The notes beneath the pieces are model-generated. The model had not been told where the DNA came from. It saw only the letters and a program-made list of their open reading frames with translations, and searched no databases. Positions 1 through 8,173 of a stretch of DNA of 42,614 nucleotides are shown here, piece by piece. Location of the stretch: NCBI GenBank assembly GCA_937951875.1, contig CALGAN010000089.1, positions 1 to 42,614 of the forward strand, read 5' to 3'. The position numbers and the translations under genes were made by a program. The stretch is from an uncultured Alkalilimnicola sp. (GTDB taxonomy: Bacteria > Pseudomonadota > Gammaproteobacteria > Nitrococcales > AK92). How positions within the stretch are numbered: the first letter of the stretch is position 1; each line of letters begins with the position of its first letter.

Positions 1-859
1 CCACCTGCCGCTCGCCGTCGCGCTTGTCCAGCAGCTTGATCAGGTGCAGCGCGCCGGGGCTTTCGATCGGCTCGCTCACCTCGCCGACCCGCATGCGCGG
101 CACCTGGTCGGCGAACAGCGTCGGCAGCTGCCCCTGGCTGCGCCAGCCCAGGGTGCCGCCCTCCAGGGCGGTGGGACTGTCGGAGAAGGCGGCGGCCACG
201 CGCCGGAAATCGGCGCCCTGGACCAGCTGCTCGCGCGCCCGGGCGGCCTTGTCGCGCGCCGCCTGCACCTGCTCCGGCGAGGCCGACGGCGGGATGGCGA
301 TCAGGATGTGGCCGACCAGGTACTCGACGTTGCTGGCGGCGTTCTGGCTGGCCAGGTATTCGTCGATCTCGCGCGGACTGACGCTGACCTGGGCCTCGGC
401 TTGGCGTTGCTGCAGACGGGCGATGGCGATCTCGCGCCGCAGGCCCTCGCGGAACTTGGCGTAGTCGTAGCCCTCGCTCTCGAGGGTGGCGCGGAACTGC
501 GACAGCGTGAGCTTGTTCTGCTCGGCGATACGCTGCACGGCGGCGTTGAGGGTGGCGTCGTCGACCCGGATGCCGGCGCGCTGCGCCATCGACAGCTGCA
601 GCTTCTGCATGATCAGCCGCTCCAGCACCTGGCGGGTGAGCGTCTGCCGGTCGGGCAGCGGCGTGTTGCGCTGGCGCAGCTGATCGCTGACCGTTTTCAG
701 CTCATGCTCCAGCTCCGATTGCAGCACCACGTCCTCGTTGACCACCGCGACGATGCGGTCGAGCGGCTGCGCCGCCGGCGCCGGCGCGGCGGCGAGCAAC
801 AGCAGCAGGGTCGCGGTCAGGAGCGCCAACCAGATGCGTGAGAGGGTACGGTCGGTCAT
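1..859 (-). CDS. surA: Periplasmic chaperone / peptidyl-prolyl isomerase SurA (3' part missing at window edge)
   Basis: The minus-strand frame is open from an ATG at 859 to the window edge, giving the first 286 residues. Residues 1-30 form a signal peptide (long Leu/Ala core ending PAPAA), followed by the SurA-type start PLDRIVAVVNEDVV. Residues 30-175 are the SurA N-terminal chaperone domain, and the first parvulin domain begins near residue 178 (VGHILIAIP) and includes the GGTLGWR signature. The second parvulin domain and C-terminal helix lie outside the window. SurA escorts unfolded outer-membrane proteins, including LptD, through the periplasm to the Bam complex. The gene starts 3 bases after the lptD stop, so the two are co-transcribed, the usual lptD-surA order. 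The identity is firm. Confidence 0.95.
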   Translation of the reverse strand, partial: MTDRTLSRIWLALLTATLLLLLAAAPAPAAQPLDRIVAVVNEDVVLQSELEHELKTVSDQLRQRNTPLPDRQTLTRQVLERLIMQKLQLSMAQRAGIRVDDATLNAAVQRIAEQNKLTLSQFRATLESEGYDYAKFREGLRREIAIARLQQRQAEAQVSVSPREIDEYLASQNAASNVEYLVGHILIAIPPSASPEQVQAARDKAARAREQLVQGADFRRVAAAFSDSPTALEGGTLGWRSQGQLPTLFADQVPRMRVGEVSEPIESPGALHLIKLLDKRDGERQV

Positions 860-862
860 GCC

Positions 863-3091
863 TCACCTTTCGAACTGATAGCCGGAGACGACCTCCGACA
901 GGAATTGATCCAGCGACTGGCCGAGCGCGCCCAGGCCGGTCAGCTCAAGCTGGAGCATGAAGCTGACGCTGGAATCGTCGCTGCCGTCGCGGACGTACTC
1001 GCGCACCACCGCGCGCGCCGTCCAGCAGCAGGTGCTGTAGGCCACGCCGGCGAAGCGCTCCAGCGTCGTGTTGGTTTCCAGCGAGTATTGCCAGCCCCCC
1101 AGCGCCAGCCAGCGCGGGTTCACTGGCCAGACCGCCGTCAGTTCGGTTAGTTCCAGCGGCTCGCCATACAGCGCGCTGCGCATGCGGTAGGCGGCGTTCA
1201 CCGCCTGGCGCGGCCCCGGCCGGTAGCTGACGCGCACGGTGCGCTGATTGATCGTGTTGTCGTAGGTGTCCCAGGCGGCGGCGAGGTAGGCGCTCCAGTG
1301 GCCGACGGTAGCGCGCGCCTCGCCCAGGATGGGGGAGGCGCGGCGGGTGTCGAGCGCGGTCGGCGCGCCGATCGTCACCCGCCGGCGTTTCTCGTAGAAG
1401 GCCTGGCCGACGCCGACCTGGAAATACTCGCGGCCGCTGGCGGTATCCAGCAGCCGGCTGGTGACGCCCAGCGCGATGTGGTGGGTGTCGCCGATGCGGT
1501 CGGGGCCGGTGAAGCGGTTGTACTCGAACAGCCGGCTCAAGGTGAGCTCGCTGGGCTCGGTGTCGAAGCGCGGCAGCTCGTCCTGGTTTTCGTAGGGGAT
1601 GTACAGATAGAACAGCCGCGGTTCCAGGGTCTGCAGCAGCGACCGGCCGAACCAGGTCAGCTCGCGCTCCAGGAACAGCCCGCTGTCCAGGCTGAACAGC
1701 GGCAGCGCCCGGCTGGGATCGTCGGACAACCCCTGGTTGAAGGGCGAGCGGTCGAGCCGGTAGGCGGTGTAGCGGTAGCCGACCGTGGGCGCGACGTAGT
1801 AGGCCAGCCGCTCGTGCCGGTAGCCGGCGGTGTAGAGGCCGTCGACGCGGCTGCCGACGTCCACCAGGTCGGGACGCGGATGGGTGAAGCGGGTGAAATC
1901 CGCGGTCAGCGACTGGCTGAAATTGGAGTCCAGCGGCATCCAGCGATAGTCGTAGCTGATGCGCGGCAGCACCCGGAACGGCCGGTTGGCCGGCGCCAGA
2001 TCCTCGTCCAGGCTCTGCCAGTGGTGCACCAGCGCGCGCAGGTTCCAGTTGCCGCCGTGGTAGCCGATCTGGGCGTAGCTGGCCAGATTGTCCTCGCTGA
2101 CGCTGGCGATGCCGCGCACCAGGTCGAAGTCCTCTAGGTAATCGCGGTCGCTGACCCGGTTGTAGGCGGCGTTGAAATACAGCGGTCCTTGCCAGAGGCC
2201 GGTCAGGTCCAGGTGGGTGAGCCAGCGGTCGCGCTCCGCCTGCCGATCGTCCGGCATGAACTCGACGTAGCCGCGCGATTGCAGCAGCGGCGAGAGATGG
2301 CGCGCCTCGGCGCCGAGCATGACGCCGCGCTTGGACACCAGCCGCGGGGTGAGCGTGGCGTCGTAGTTCGGCGCCAGGTTCAGGTAATAGGGCAGGGCCA
2401 GATCGAGGCCGCCGTCGTTGGAGTAGCCGAGGCGCGGCGGCAGCAGGCCGGTCTTGCGGCGGTCGTCGATCGGAAAGCTGATGTACGGCGTGTACAGCAG
2501 CGGCACGCCGAAGAAGGTCAGGTAGGCGTGGCGGGCGGTACCGAAGCCTTCCTCGCGGTTCAGGGTCAGATCCGGACTGGCCAGCCACCAGTCCTCCTGC
2601 CCGGGTGGGCAGCCGGTGTAGCGCACATCGTCGAACGTCGCCTGCTCGCCCCGCAGCGCCGCTCGCCGGGCGCTGCCGTGCGCCTCGCTGGGCAGCAGCC
2701 GGAAGCGGGCGTCCTCCAGTGCGCCCTGGCGCTCGTTCAGGTAGAAATGGCCTTCGCGGCCGGTGACTTCCAGCCCGCTTTCGCTGTAGCGCACATTGCC
2801 GCTGGCGTCGGCGCGCTCGCTGGCGGCGTCGAAGTGCAGGCTGTCGGCATGCAGGCGCTGGTCGGCGCGCTCCAGGACAGCGTCGCCGCTGGCGCTGTAG
2901 ACGCCGCTGCCGCGATCGTAGCGGCCCTGGTCGGCTTCCAGCTGGATTGGGGTGGCGGGATCGCGGGGGGGTGGTCGGGTCAGACTGAAACTGGCGGGCG
3001 CCGGGCAGGCTCCATCGGCGGCGAATCCCGCGGGCGACGCCGCGAGGCCGACCGAAACGAGCAGACGGAGGCCTAGCTGCCGTGAGTTCAC
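863..3091 (-). CDS. lptD: LPS-assembly protein LptD
   Basis: This is the outer-membrane beta-barrel that, plugged by LptE, inserts lipopolysaccharide into the outer leaflet. I chose the GTG at 3091 because an AAGGA ribosome site sits just upstream and the product then opens with a signal peptide (residues 1-24, ending AGFA). The open frame extends further upstream, but that part is not LptD-like and overlaps the divergent amgK leader. The protein is 742 residues, normal for high-GC gammaproteobacteria. An OstA/LptA-like jellyroll spans roughly residues 45-200 and the barrel fills the rest. Cysteines at 29, 161 and the adjacent pair 688-689 match the four that form the two inter-domain disulfides in E. 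coli LptD. It is co-transcribed with surA. Confidence 0.95.
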   Translation of the reverse strand: MNSRQLGLRLLVSVGLAASPAGFAADGACPAPASFSLTRPPPRDPATPIQLEADQGRYDRGSGVYSASGDAVLERADQRLHADSLHFDAASERADASGNVRYSESGLEVTGREGHFYLNERQGALEDARFRLLPSEAHGSARRAALRGEQATFDDVRYTGCPPGQEDWWLASPDLTLNREEGFGTARHAYLTFFGVPLLYTPYISFPIDDRRKTGLLPPRLGYSNDGGLDLALPYYLNLAPNYDATLTPRLVSKRGVMLGAEARHLSPLLQSRGYVEFMPDDRQAERDRWLTHLDLTGLWQGPLYFNAAYNRVSDRDYLEDFDLVRGIASVSEDNLASYAQIGYHGGNWNLRALVHHWQSLDEDLAPANRPFRVLPRISYDYRWMPLDSNFSQSLTADFTRFTHPRPDLVDVGSRVDGLYTAGYRHERLAYYVAPTVGYRYTAYRLDRSPFNQGLSDDPSRALPLFSLDSGLFLERELTWFGRSLLQTLEPRLFYLYIPYENQDELPRFDTEPSELTLSRLFEYNRFTGPDRIGDTHHIALGVTSRLLDTASGREYFQVGVGQAFYEKRRRVTIGAPTALDTRRASPILGEARATVGHWSAYLAAAWDTYDNTINQRTVRVSYRPGPRQAVNAAYRMRSALYGEPLELTELTAVWPVNPRWLALGGWQYSLETNTTLERFAGVAYSTCCWTARAVVREYVRDGSDDSSVSFMLQLELTGLGALGQSLDQFLSEVVSGYQFER

Positions 3092-3150
3092 TCTTTTTCC
3101 TTGAATTGTCCCACTGTCAGTTCGGCGGGCGGGCGATACGATGTCACAGA

Positions 3151-3180
3151 TGCCCAGGCCCGGCAAATGGGCGATATAAT
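3151..3180 (+). promoter_or_regulatory. Putative sigma-70 promoter for amgK-murU
   Basis: A perfect TATAAT lies at 3175-3180, with a weak -35 candidate (TGCCCA, 3151-3156) 18 bases upstream, in the spacer between divergent lptD and amgK. Transcription would begin around 3187, about 50 bases before the amgK start. The -10 match is seen directly; promoter function is inferred. Confidence 0.4.
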
Positions 3181-3238
3181 GCCGGGCATTCGTCCCCGCC
3201 AGAACAAGCCCCTTTCCCTGAGCCGAGACCAGAATCCA

Positions 3239-4261
3239 GTGACCGAACAAGCTAGCGCCGCCGATGCGCGTCAGGCCGCCCTGCACCATTGGCTGACCGC
3301 GGTGCTCGACCGCGAGGTGCGGGCCATCGCGCCGGCTTCCAGCGATGCCAGCTTCCGCCGTTACTTCCGCGTCGAAGGCCCCGAGGGCAGCCTGATCGTC
3401 ATGGACGCGCCGCCCGAGCACGAGGATTGCCGTCCGTTCCTGGCGGTGGCGGCCATGCTCGCGGAAATCGGCGTCAACGTGCCGCGGGTGCTGGCCCAGG
3501 ATCTGACCCGGGGCTTTCTGCTGCTCACCGATCTGGGCAACCGCCGCTATTTGGACGAGCTGAACGACGACTGCGTCGAGCGGCTGTACGGCGACGCCAT
3601 GGCGGCGCTGGCCCGGCTGCAGGCGCACGGCCCGCGCGACGGCCGCCTGCCGCCGTACGACCACGCCATGCTGATGCGGGAAATGGCGCTGTTTCCCGAG
3701 TGGCTGCTCGACCGTCATCTGGGCCTGCGGCTCGACGCCGGGCAGCGCGACGTGCTGGCCGAAAGCTTCGAGCTGCTGGCGCGCAGCGCCCTGGAGCAGC
3801 CGCGGGTGATGGTTCACCGCGACTACCACTCGCGCAATCTGATGATCGTCGACGCCGACAACCCGGGCGTGCTCGATTTCCAGGACGCCGTGGTCGGCCC
3901 GATCACCTACGACCTGGTGTCGCTGCTGCGCGATTGCTACATCGCCTGGCCGCGCGAGCGGGTCGAGGCCTGGGCGCTGGCCTACCGGCACCGGCCCGGT
4001 GTGCGCGAGCTGGTCGGCGCGGTCGACGACGCCACTTGGCTGCGCTGGTTCGACTGGATGGGGCTGCAGCGCCACCTCAAGGCCAGCGGCATCTTCGCCC
4101 GGCTCTGGCATCGCGACGGCAAGCCCGGCTATCTGCCGGACGTGCCGCGCACGCTCGGCTATATGGTCGAGGTCAGCGGCCGCTATCCCGAGCTGGCCGG
4201 TTTGCACCGGCTGCTGGTCGAGCAGGTGGTGCCGGGCTTCGAGCGGACGCCGTGGCCGTGA
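3239..4261 (+). CDS. amgK: N-acetylmuramate/N-acetylglucosamine anomeric kinase AmgK
   Basis: This is an aminoglycoside-phosphotransferase-fold kinase that phosphorylates the anomeric carbon of free MurNAc/GlcNAc in the cytoplasm, the first step of the anabolic cell-wall recycling route that bypasses de novo UDP-MurNAc synthesis. The catalytic loop HRDYHSRN starts at residue 193 (D195 the predicted base) and the metal-binding DFQD is at 213-216. I chose the GTG at 3239 (340 residues), where the product becomes family-like; the frame is open back to 3101, so the exact start is uncertain. It stands divergent to lptD and overlaps murU by four bases (GTGA), the same neighbourhood as in Pseudomonas, where the pathway was established. 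Confidence 0.9.
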   Translation: MTEQASAADARQAALHHWLTAVLDREVRAIAPASSDASFRRYFRVEGPEGSLIVMDAPPEHEDCRPFLAVAAMLAEIGVNVPRVLAQDLTRGFLLLTDLGNRRYLDELNDDCVERLYGDAMAALARLQAHGPRDGRLPPYDHAMLMREMALFPEWLLDRHLGLRLDAGQRDVLAESFELLARSALEQPRVMVHRDYHSRNLMIVDADNPGVLDFQDAVVGPITYDLVSLLRDCYIAWPRERVEAWALAYRHRPGVRELVGAVDDATWLRWFDWMGLQRHLKASGIFARLWHRDGKPGYLPDVPRTLGYMVEVSGRYPELAGLHRLLVEQVVPGFERTPWP

Positions 4262-4920
4262 GAAAGGCCATGATTCTCGCCGCTGGGCGGGGCGAGCGCA
4301 TGCGGCCGCTGACCGACCGCACGCCCAAGCCGCTGCTGCCGGTAGGCGGCAAGCCGCTGATCGAGTACCACCTGGAGGCGCTGGCGGCGGCCGGGGTGGC
4401 GGAGGTGGTGATCAACCTCTCCTGGCTGGCGGAGCGCATTCCGCCGGCGCTCGGCCAGGGCGAGCGCTGGGGGCTGCGCATCCATTACTCCTACGAAGGG
4501 CCGCAGCCGCTGGAGACCGCCGGCGGCATCCGCCACGCCCTGGCGCAGCTGGGCGACGAGCCGTTCCTGGTCGTGAACGGCGATGTCTGGACCGACTATC
4601 CGCTGGCGCGGCTGCGCGCTCCGGAAGGCTTGGCGCACCTCGTGTTGGTCGACAATCCCCCCCATCATGAGCAGGGAGATTTCGTGCTGGAGGACGGGGT
4701 GGTGCGCGACGGCGACGGCGCGCGGCTGACTTTCAGCGGGATCGGCGTTTATCGCCCCGAGCTGTTCGCCGGACTGCCGCCCGGGCCGGCGCGGCTGGCG
4801 CCCATCCTGCGCCAGGCCATGGCGTGGGGCGCGGTCAGCGGCGAGCACTACCGCGGCCGTTGGATCGATGTCGGCACGCCGCAGCGCCTGGCGGAGCTCG
4901 ACCAACAGTTGAGGCGCTAA
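4258..4920 (+). CDS. murU: N-acetylmuramate-1-phosphate uridylyltransferase MurU
   Basis: This nucleotidyltransferase converts MurNAc-1-phosphate and UTP to UDP-MurNAc, completing the AmgK-MurU recycling route. The signature AGRGERMRPLT lies at residues 9-19, followed by TPKPLLPVGGKPLIEYHLE, typical of sugar-phosphate nucleotidyltransferases; NGDVW carries the metal-binding aspartate and WIDVGTPQRL closes the domain. It has 220 residues, normal for MurU. The GTG at 4258 overlaps the amgK stop, giving translational coupling; an ATG at 4270 is the alternative and would lose four residues. Confidence 0.92.
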   Translation: MRKAMILAAGRGERMRPLTDRTPKPLLPVGGKPLIEYHLEALAAAGVAEVVINLSWLAERIPPALGQGERWGLRIHYSYEGPQPLETAGGIRHALAQLGDEPFLVVNGDVWTDYPLARLRAPEGLAHLVLVDNPPHHEQGDFVLEDGVVRDGDGARLTFSGIGVYRPELFAGLPPGPARLAPILRQAMAWGAVSGEHYRGRWIDVGTPQRLAELDQQLRR

Positions 4921-4929
4921 GGATCATCT

Positions 4930-6363
4930 ATGGGTAGCGAGATAAACGACACCCGGTTCAGCCGGGAGCAGTTCCAGGCTTTCGCCGCCCGGCTCAAGAC
5001 CGAGACCGAGCTGCTCAAGACCTGGTGGCGGGAGGGCCGGCTGTCGGACGAGCCGCCGCGGGCCGGTCTGGAGCTGGAAGCCTGGCTGGTGGACGAGGCG
5101 GGCCGGCCGGCGCCGCGCAACGACGAGGTGCTGGCTCGGGTCGAGGACTGTCTGGTCGGGCCGGAGCTGTCGCAGTACAACCTGGAATTCAACAGCACGC
5201 CGCGGTCGCTCGCCGGCCGTCCTTTCAGCGCCATGGCCGAGGAGTTGGCGCGGCACTGGCGGCAGGTGAACCAGGCGGCAGCGGCGGAGAATTGCCGGTT
5301 GGCGATGATCGGCATCCTGCCCACCCTGGTCGAGAGCGACTTGACGCTCGAGCACATGTCGCGCCGCAAGCGCTACCACGCGCTGAACGAGCAGATCATG
5401 CGGCTGCGCAACCGCCAGCCGCTCAAGCTGGAGATCGACGGCGAGGAGCCGCTGTCCGCCGAGCACGGCGACGTCATGATCGAGGCCGCCGGCACCTCGC
5501 TGCAGCTGCACCTGCAGGCGCCGCCCAAGGATATCCCGCGCTACTTCAACGCCTCGGTCATGGCCTCGGCGGCCACCGTGGCGGTGGCCGCCAACGCGCC
5601 GTTCCTGTTCGGTCATCGGCTGTGGGAGGAAACCCGCGTGCCGGTGTTCCAGCAGTCGTGCGCGGTCAGCGCCCGTCCGCGCAGCACGGCCGAGCGGCTG
5701 GCGCGCGTGACCTTCGGCAGCGGCTACGGCCGCGACGCCCTGTATGGTTTCTTCGTCGAGAACCGCCAGCATTACTCGGTGCTGCTGCCGGAGCTGATGG
5801 ACGAGCCGGTGGAGCAGCTGGCGCACCTGCGCCTGCACAATGGCACCATCTGGCGCTGGAACCGCCCGCTGGTGGGCTTCGACGAGAGCGGCCGGCCCCA
5901 TCTGCGCATCGAGCACCGCGTGATGGCGGCCGGTCCGACCGTGGCGGACATCGTCGCCAACGCTGCCTTCTACTATGGGCTGGCGTTCGGCCTGGCCGAC
6001 AGCGAGCTGGGGCCGGATCAGCGGCTGCCGTTCCATCTGGCCGAGCAGAATTTCTACGCCGCCGCCCGTCGCGGTTTGCAGGCCGAGGTGGTCTGGTTCG
6101 GCGGCGACAAGTTCGTGCTGTCGCAGCTGATCCTGCAGCAGCTGCTGCCGGTCGCCGCGCATGGGTTGGCGCTGGCGGGCGTCGACGCCGACGAGGCGCA
6201 GCGCCAGCTGGCGGTGATCGAGGCGCGGGTGCGCAGCGGCGGTACCGGCGCCGCCTGGCAGAGCGCTTACGTGCGCCGTTACGGGCGCGATTTCGCCGGC
6301 CTGGTGCGCCGCTACCTGGAGAACCAGGAAGCGGGAGCGCCGGTGCACGAGTGGCCGGTGTAG
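4930..6363 (+). CDS. GCS2-family glutamate-cysteine ligase-like amidoligase
   Basis: This 477-residue protein resembles the GCS2 (type 2 glutamate-cysteine ligase) family of carboxylate-amine ligases. It has an N-terminal acidic motif GLELEAWLVD (about residues 39-48), then LSQYNLEFNSTP, the His-rich turn HLQLHL-like stretch SLQLHLQAP, and RIEHRVMAAGPT near residue 320. Such enzymes join an amino acid or amine to the gamma-carboxylate of glutamate using ATP. It begins 9 bases after murU and so may be read with it. A canonical role in glutathione synthesis is possible, but the family includes many enzymes with other substrates and no gshB is next door, so the substrate is unknown. Confidence 0.7.
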   Translation: MGSEINDTRFSREQFQAFAARLKTETELLKTWWREGRLSDEPPRAGLELEAWLVDEAGRPAPRNDEVLARVEDCLVGPELSQYNLEFNSTPRSLAGRPFSAMAEELARHWRQVNQAAAAENCRLAMIGILPTLVESDLTLEHMSRRKRYHALNEQIMRLRNRQPLKLEIDGEEPLSAEHGDVMIEAAGTSLQLHLQAPPKDIPRYFNASVMASAATVAVAANAPFLFGHRLWEETRVPVFQQSCAVSARPRSTAERLARVTFGSGYGRDALYGFFVENRQHYSVLLPELMDEPVEQLAHLRLHNGTIWRWNRPLVGFDESGRPHLRIEHRVMAAGPTVADIVANAAFYYGLAFGLADSELGPDQRLPFHLAEQNFYAAARRGLQAEVVWFGGDKFVLSQLILQQLLPVAAHGLALAGVDADEAQRQLAVIEARVRSGGTGAAWQSAYVRRYGRDFAGLVRRYLENQEAGAPVHEWPV

Positions 6364-6374
6364 CGCATGGACTC

Positions 6375-6395
6375 GCGGCGGGCGGTGCCCGCCGC
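6375..6395. other. Perfect GC-rich hairpin between amidoligase and M14 hydrolase genes
   Basis: A perfect 9-bp inverted repeat (GCGGCGGGC / GCCCGCCGC) with a GGT loop occupies most of the 61-base gap. There is no T-run after it, so it is not a classic terminator; it could reduce read-through or stabilise the upstream message. Confidence 0.5.
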
Positions 6396-6424
6396 GCCGC
6401 AAAACCGTTGGAGCCGAGGGATCG

Positions 6425-7432
6425 ATGCTCCGTCAATACAGCGACCTCCCGCCCGGATTCCTGGACGCCAAGCCGCAGCAGCTGGAGGCGGTGCTGGGCG
6501 GTCCCAGCCTGATCCATCTGCCGGGCTTGCGGGACCGGCCACTGTTCGTGTCCACCCTGCTGCACGGCAACGAGACCAGCGGCGTGGCGGCGATCCAGGC
6601 GCTGCTGCGGCCGTATCGCGGCCGGCCGCTGCCGCGGGCGCTGTCGCTGTTCGTCGGCAACGTCGCCGCCGCCCGCGCCGGGCTGCGCCGGCTCGAAGGC
6701 CAGCCCGACTACAACCGCATCTGGCCCGGCGGCGACCATCAGGACACGCCGGAAGCGCGCATGTTGGCGGAAGTCGTCAACCAGATGCGCCAGCGCCGGG
6801 TGTTCGCCGCCATCGACATCCACAACAACACCGGCCGCAATCCGCACTACGGCTGCGTCAACCGGCTGGACGGCCGCTATCTGCACCTGGCGTCGCTGTT
6901 CGCCAGCACGGTGGTGTATTTCACGCGGCCGCGGGGCGTGGCCTCCATGGCCTTCGCCGAGCTCTGCCCGTCGGTCACCGTGGAGTGCGGCCGCCCGGAT
7001 GAGGCGTACGGCATCGAGCACGTCCGCGAGTTCGTCGAGGCGGCCTTGCATTTGCACGAGATACCGGCGCAGCCCAGCACCACGCTGAGCGTGTACCGGA
7101 CCGTGGCCACCGTGCGGGTGCCGGAGGGCATCAGCTTCGGCTTCGGCGACGCCAACGCCGATCTGCAGCTGATGGAGGACCTCGATCAGCTCAATTTCCG
7201 CGATCTGCCAGCCGGGACCGCGCTGGCCCGGCTCACCGCGCCGGGACGCGGTCGGCTGGTGGTCGAGGACAACGACGGCGCGGACGTCAGCGACCGCTAC
7301 CTGGCGAGGAGCGACGGCGAGCTGCGCACGCGCGTGCCGGTGACGCCGTCGATGCTGACTTCCGACCCGCGCGTCATCCGCCAGGATTGCCTTTGCTATC
7401 TGATGGAACGCCTGTCCTGGCCGCCGGCGTGA
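6425..7432 (+). CDS. M14-family (AstE/AspA-like) zinc carboxypeptidase/deacylase
   Basis: This is a 335-residue cytoplasmic-looking protein with the zinc-ligand motif HGNE (H47, E50), a third ligand H133 in AAIDIHNNTG, and the catalytic glutamate E187 in TVECG. These match the succinylglutamate desuccinylase/aspartoacylase branch of the M14 metallopeptidases, which remove acyl or amino-acid groups from small substrates. There is no signal peptide. It follows the GCS2-type ligase after 61 bases with a hairpin between. The last 59 bases overlap, tail to tail, the convergent elyC/ydcF-like gene. The substrate is not determinable from sequence; a bond made by the neighbouring ligase is an attractive guess. 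Confidence 0.8.
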   Translation: MLRQYSDLPPGFLDAKPQQLEAVLGGPSLIHLPGLRDRPLFVSTLLHGNETSGVAAIQALLRPYRGRPLPRALSLFVGNVAAARAGLRRLEGQPDYNRIWPGGDHQDTPEARMLAEVVNQMRQRRVFAAIDIHNNTGRNPHYGCVNRLDGRYLHLASLFASTVVYFTRPRGVASMAFAELCPSVTVECGRPDEAYGIEHVREFVEAALHLHEIPAQPSTTLSVYRTVATVRVPEGISFGFGDANADLQLMEDLDQLNFRDLPAGTALARLTAPGRGRLVVEDNDGADVSDRYLARSDGELRTRVPVTPSMLTSDPRVIRQDCLCYLMERLSWPPA

Positions 7433-8171
7433 GGCCGGCTCCATGGCGCAGGCGGTACCACAGCCGGCCGACCAATTCGTGCAGCGCCAGCGAGCTTTCA
7501 TGGAACGTGGCGTCGCGCGGGAAGTAGGCGCTGATGCCGATCGGTGGGCCGATGTAGTCGGTCGGCGCGGGGATCACCTCGAAGCCGGCGCGGCGAAACG
7601 CCTCCGCCGCCCGGCGCATGTGCAGCGACTGGGTTACCAGCACGATCCGCTCGATGCCCAGGGGGGCCAGCAGCTGGCGGGTGTAGACGGCGTTCTCGTG
7701 CGTGTTGCGGCTCAAGGTTTCGGCCGCCAGCGTCTCCACGCCGAAATCACGGCGTAGCGACTCGGTCATGAGGGTGGCGATGGCGGGGCTATAGCTGTTG
7801 GCCAGGCCGCCGCTGACTACCAGCGGCAGCCCGGTTTGGCGGTGCAGCTGGGCGCCGTAGCGCAGCCGCGCCAGGGTCCATTTGCTGGGCTGATGCCCGG
7901 CGTCGGGGCTGGCGATCTCCTTGCCGGCGGCGAGGATGACGATGGCCTGGGCGTCGGCGGCCAGCGCCGCCGGCGGGTCCAGCGCCGGGTACCACTGCAC
8001 CGCGTCGATTAGCGGGAACGCAATCTTGGGCGTGCTCATCGCCCACAGCAGCAGCACCGCCGTACCCGCCACCCAGCGGCCGAGGCGCCGCCGCCACAGC
8101 AGCAGCCCCAGCGCGCCGAGCAGGATCAGTCCACCCGGCGGCAGCAGCAGCCACTCCAGGTAGCTCGCCAA
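7374..8171 (-). CDS. YdcF/ElyC/SanA-family DUF218 membrane protein
   Basis: A 265-residue protein with two N-terminal membrane helices (about residues 7-25 and 31-47) followed by a periplasmic DUF218 domain: AIVILAAG, LVVSGGLA, SRNTHENA and VLVTQSLHMRRA are the family's conserved blocks. ElyC of E. coli supports envelope biogenesis at low temperature, and the position at the end of an elongasome operon fits an envelope role. The start is TTG at 8171, supported by a GGAG site 5 bases upstream inside the end of lipA; the gap to the lipA stop is 2 bases. The 3' end overlaps the convergent M14 hydrolase gene by 59 bases, which is unusual. Confidence 0.8.
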   Translation of the reverse strand: MASYLEWLLLPPGGLILLGALGLLLWRRRLGRWVAGTAVLLLWAMSTPKIAFPLIDAVQWYPALDPPAALAADAQAIVILAAGKEIASPDAGHQPSKWTLARLRYGAQLHRQTGLPLVVSGGLANSYSPAIATLMTESLRRDFGVETLAAETLSRNTHENAVYTRQLLAPLGIERIVLVTQSLHMRRAAEAFRRAGFEVIPAPTDYIGPPIGISAYFPRDATFHESSLALHELVGRLWYRLRHGAGLTPAARTGVPSDSKGNPGG

Positions 8172-8173
8172 GC

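Noticed and set aside
945..2588. Long open frame (547 codons) antisense-phase within lptD
   Set aside because: Arg/Pro/Ala-rich translation typical of shadow frames in high-GC DNA; it lies inside the unmistakable LptD coding frame.
3092..3238. Sigma-E promoter for lptD-surA
   Set aside because: A GAACT-like element is present near the lptD start on the minus strand, but the spacing to a TCAA-type -10 is far too short.
3092..4207. 372-codon N-terminal extension of the lptD frame
   Set aside because: It overlaps amgK antisense and has no family similarity; the signal peptide and ribosome site place the start at 3091.
3289..4257. Long open extension upstream of murU through amgK
   Set aside because: The translation is low-complexity Arg/Ala/Gly until the MurU domain begins at 4258; amgK in another frame carries intact kinase motifs.
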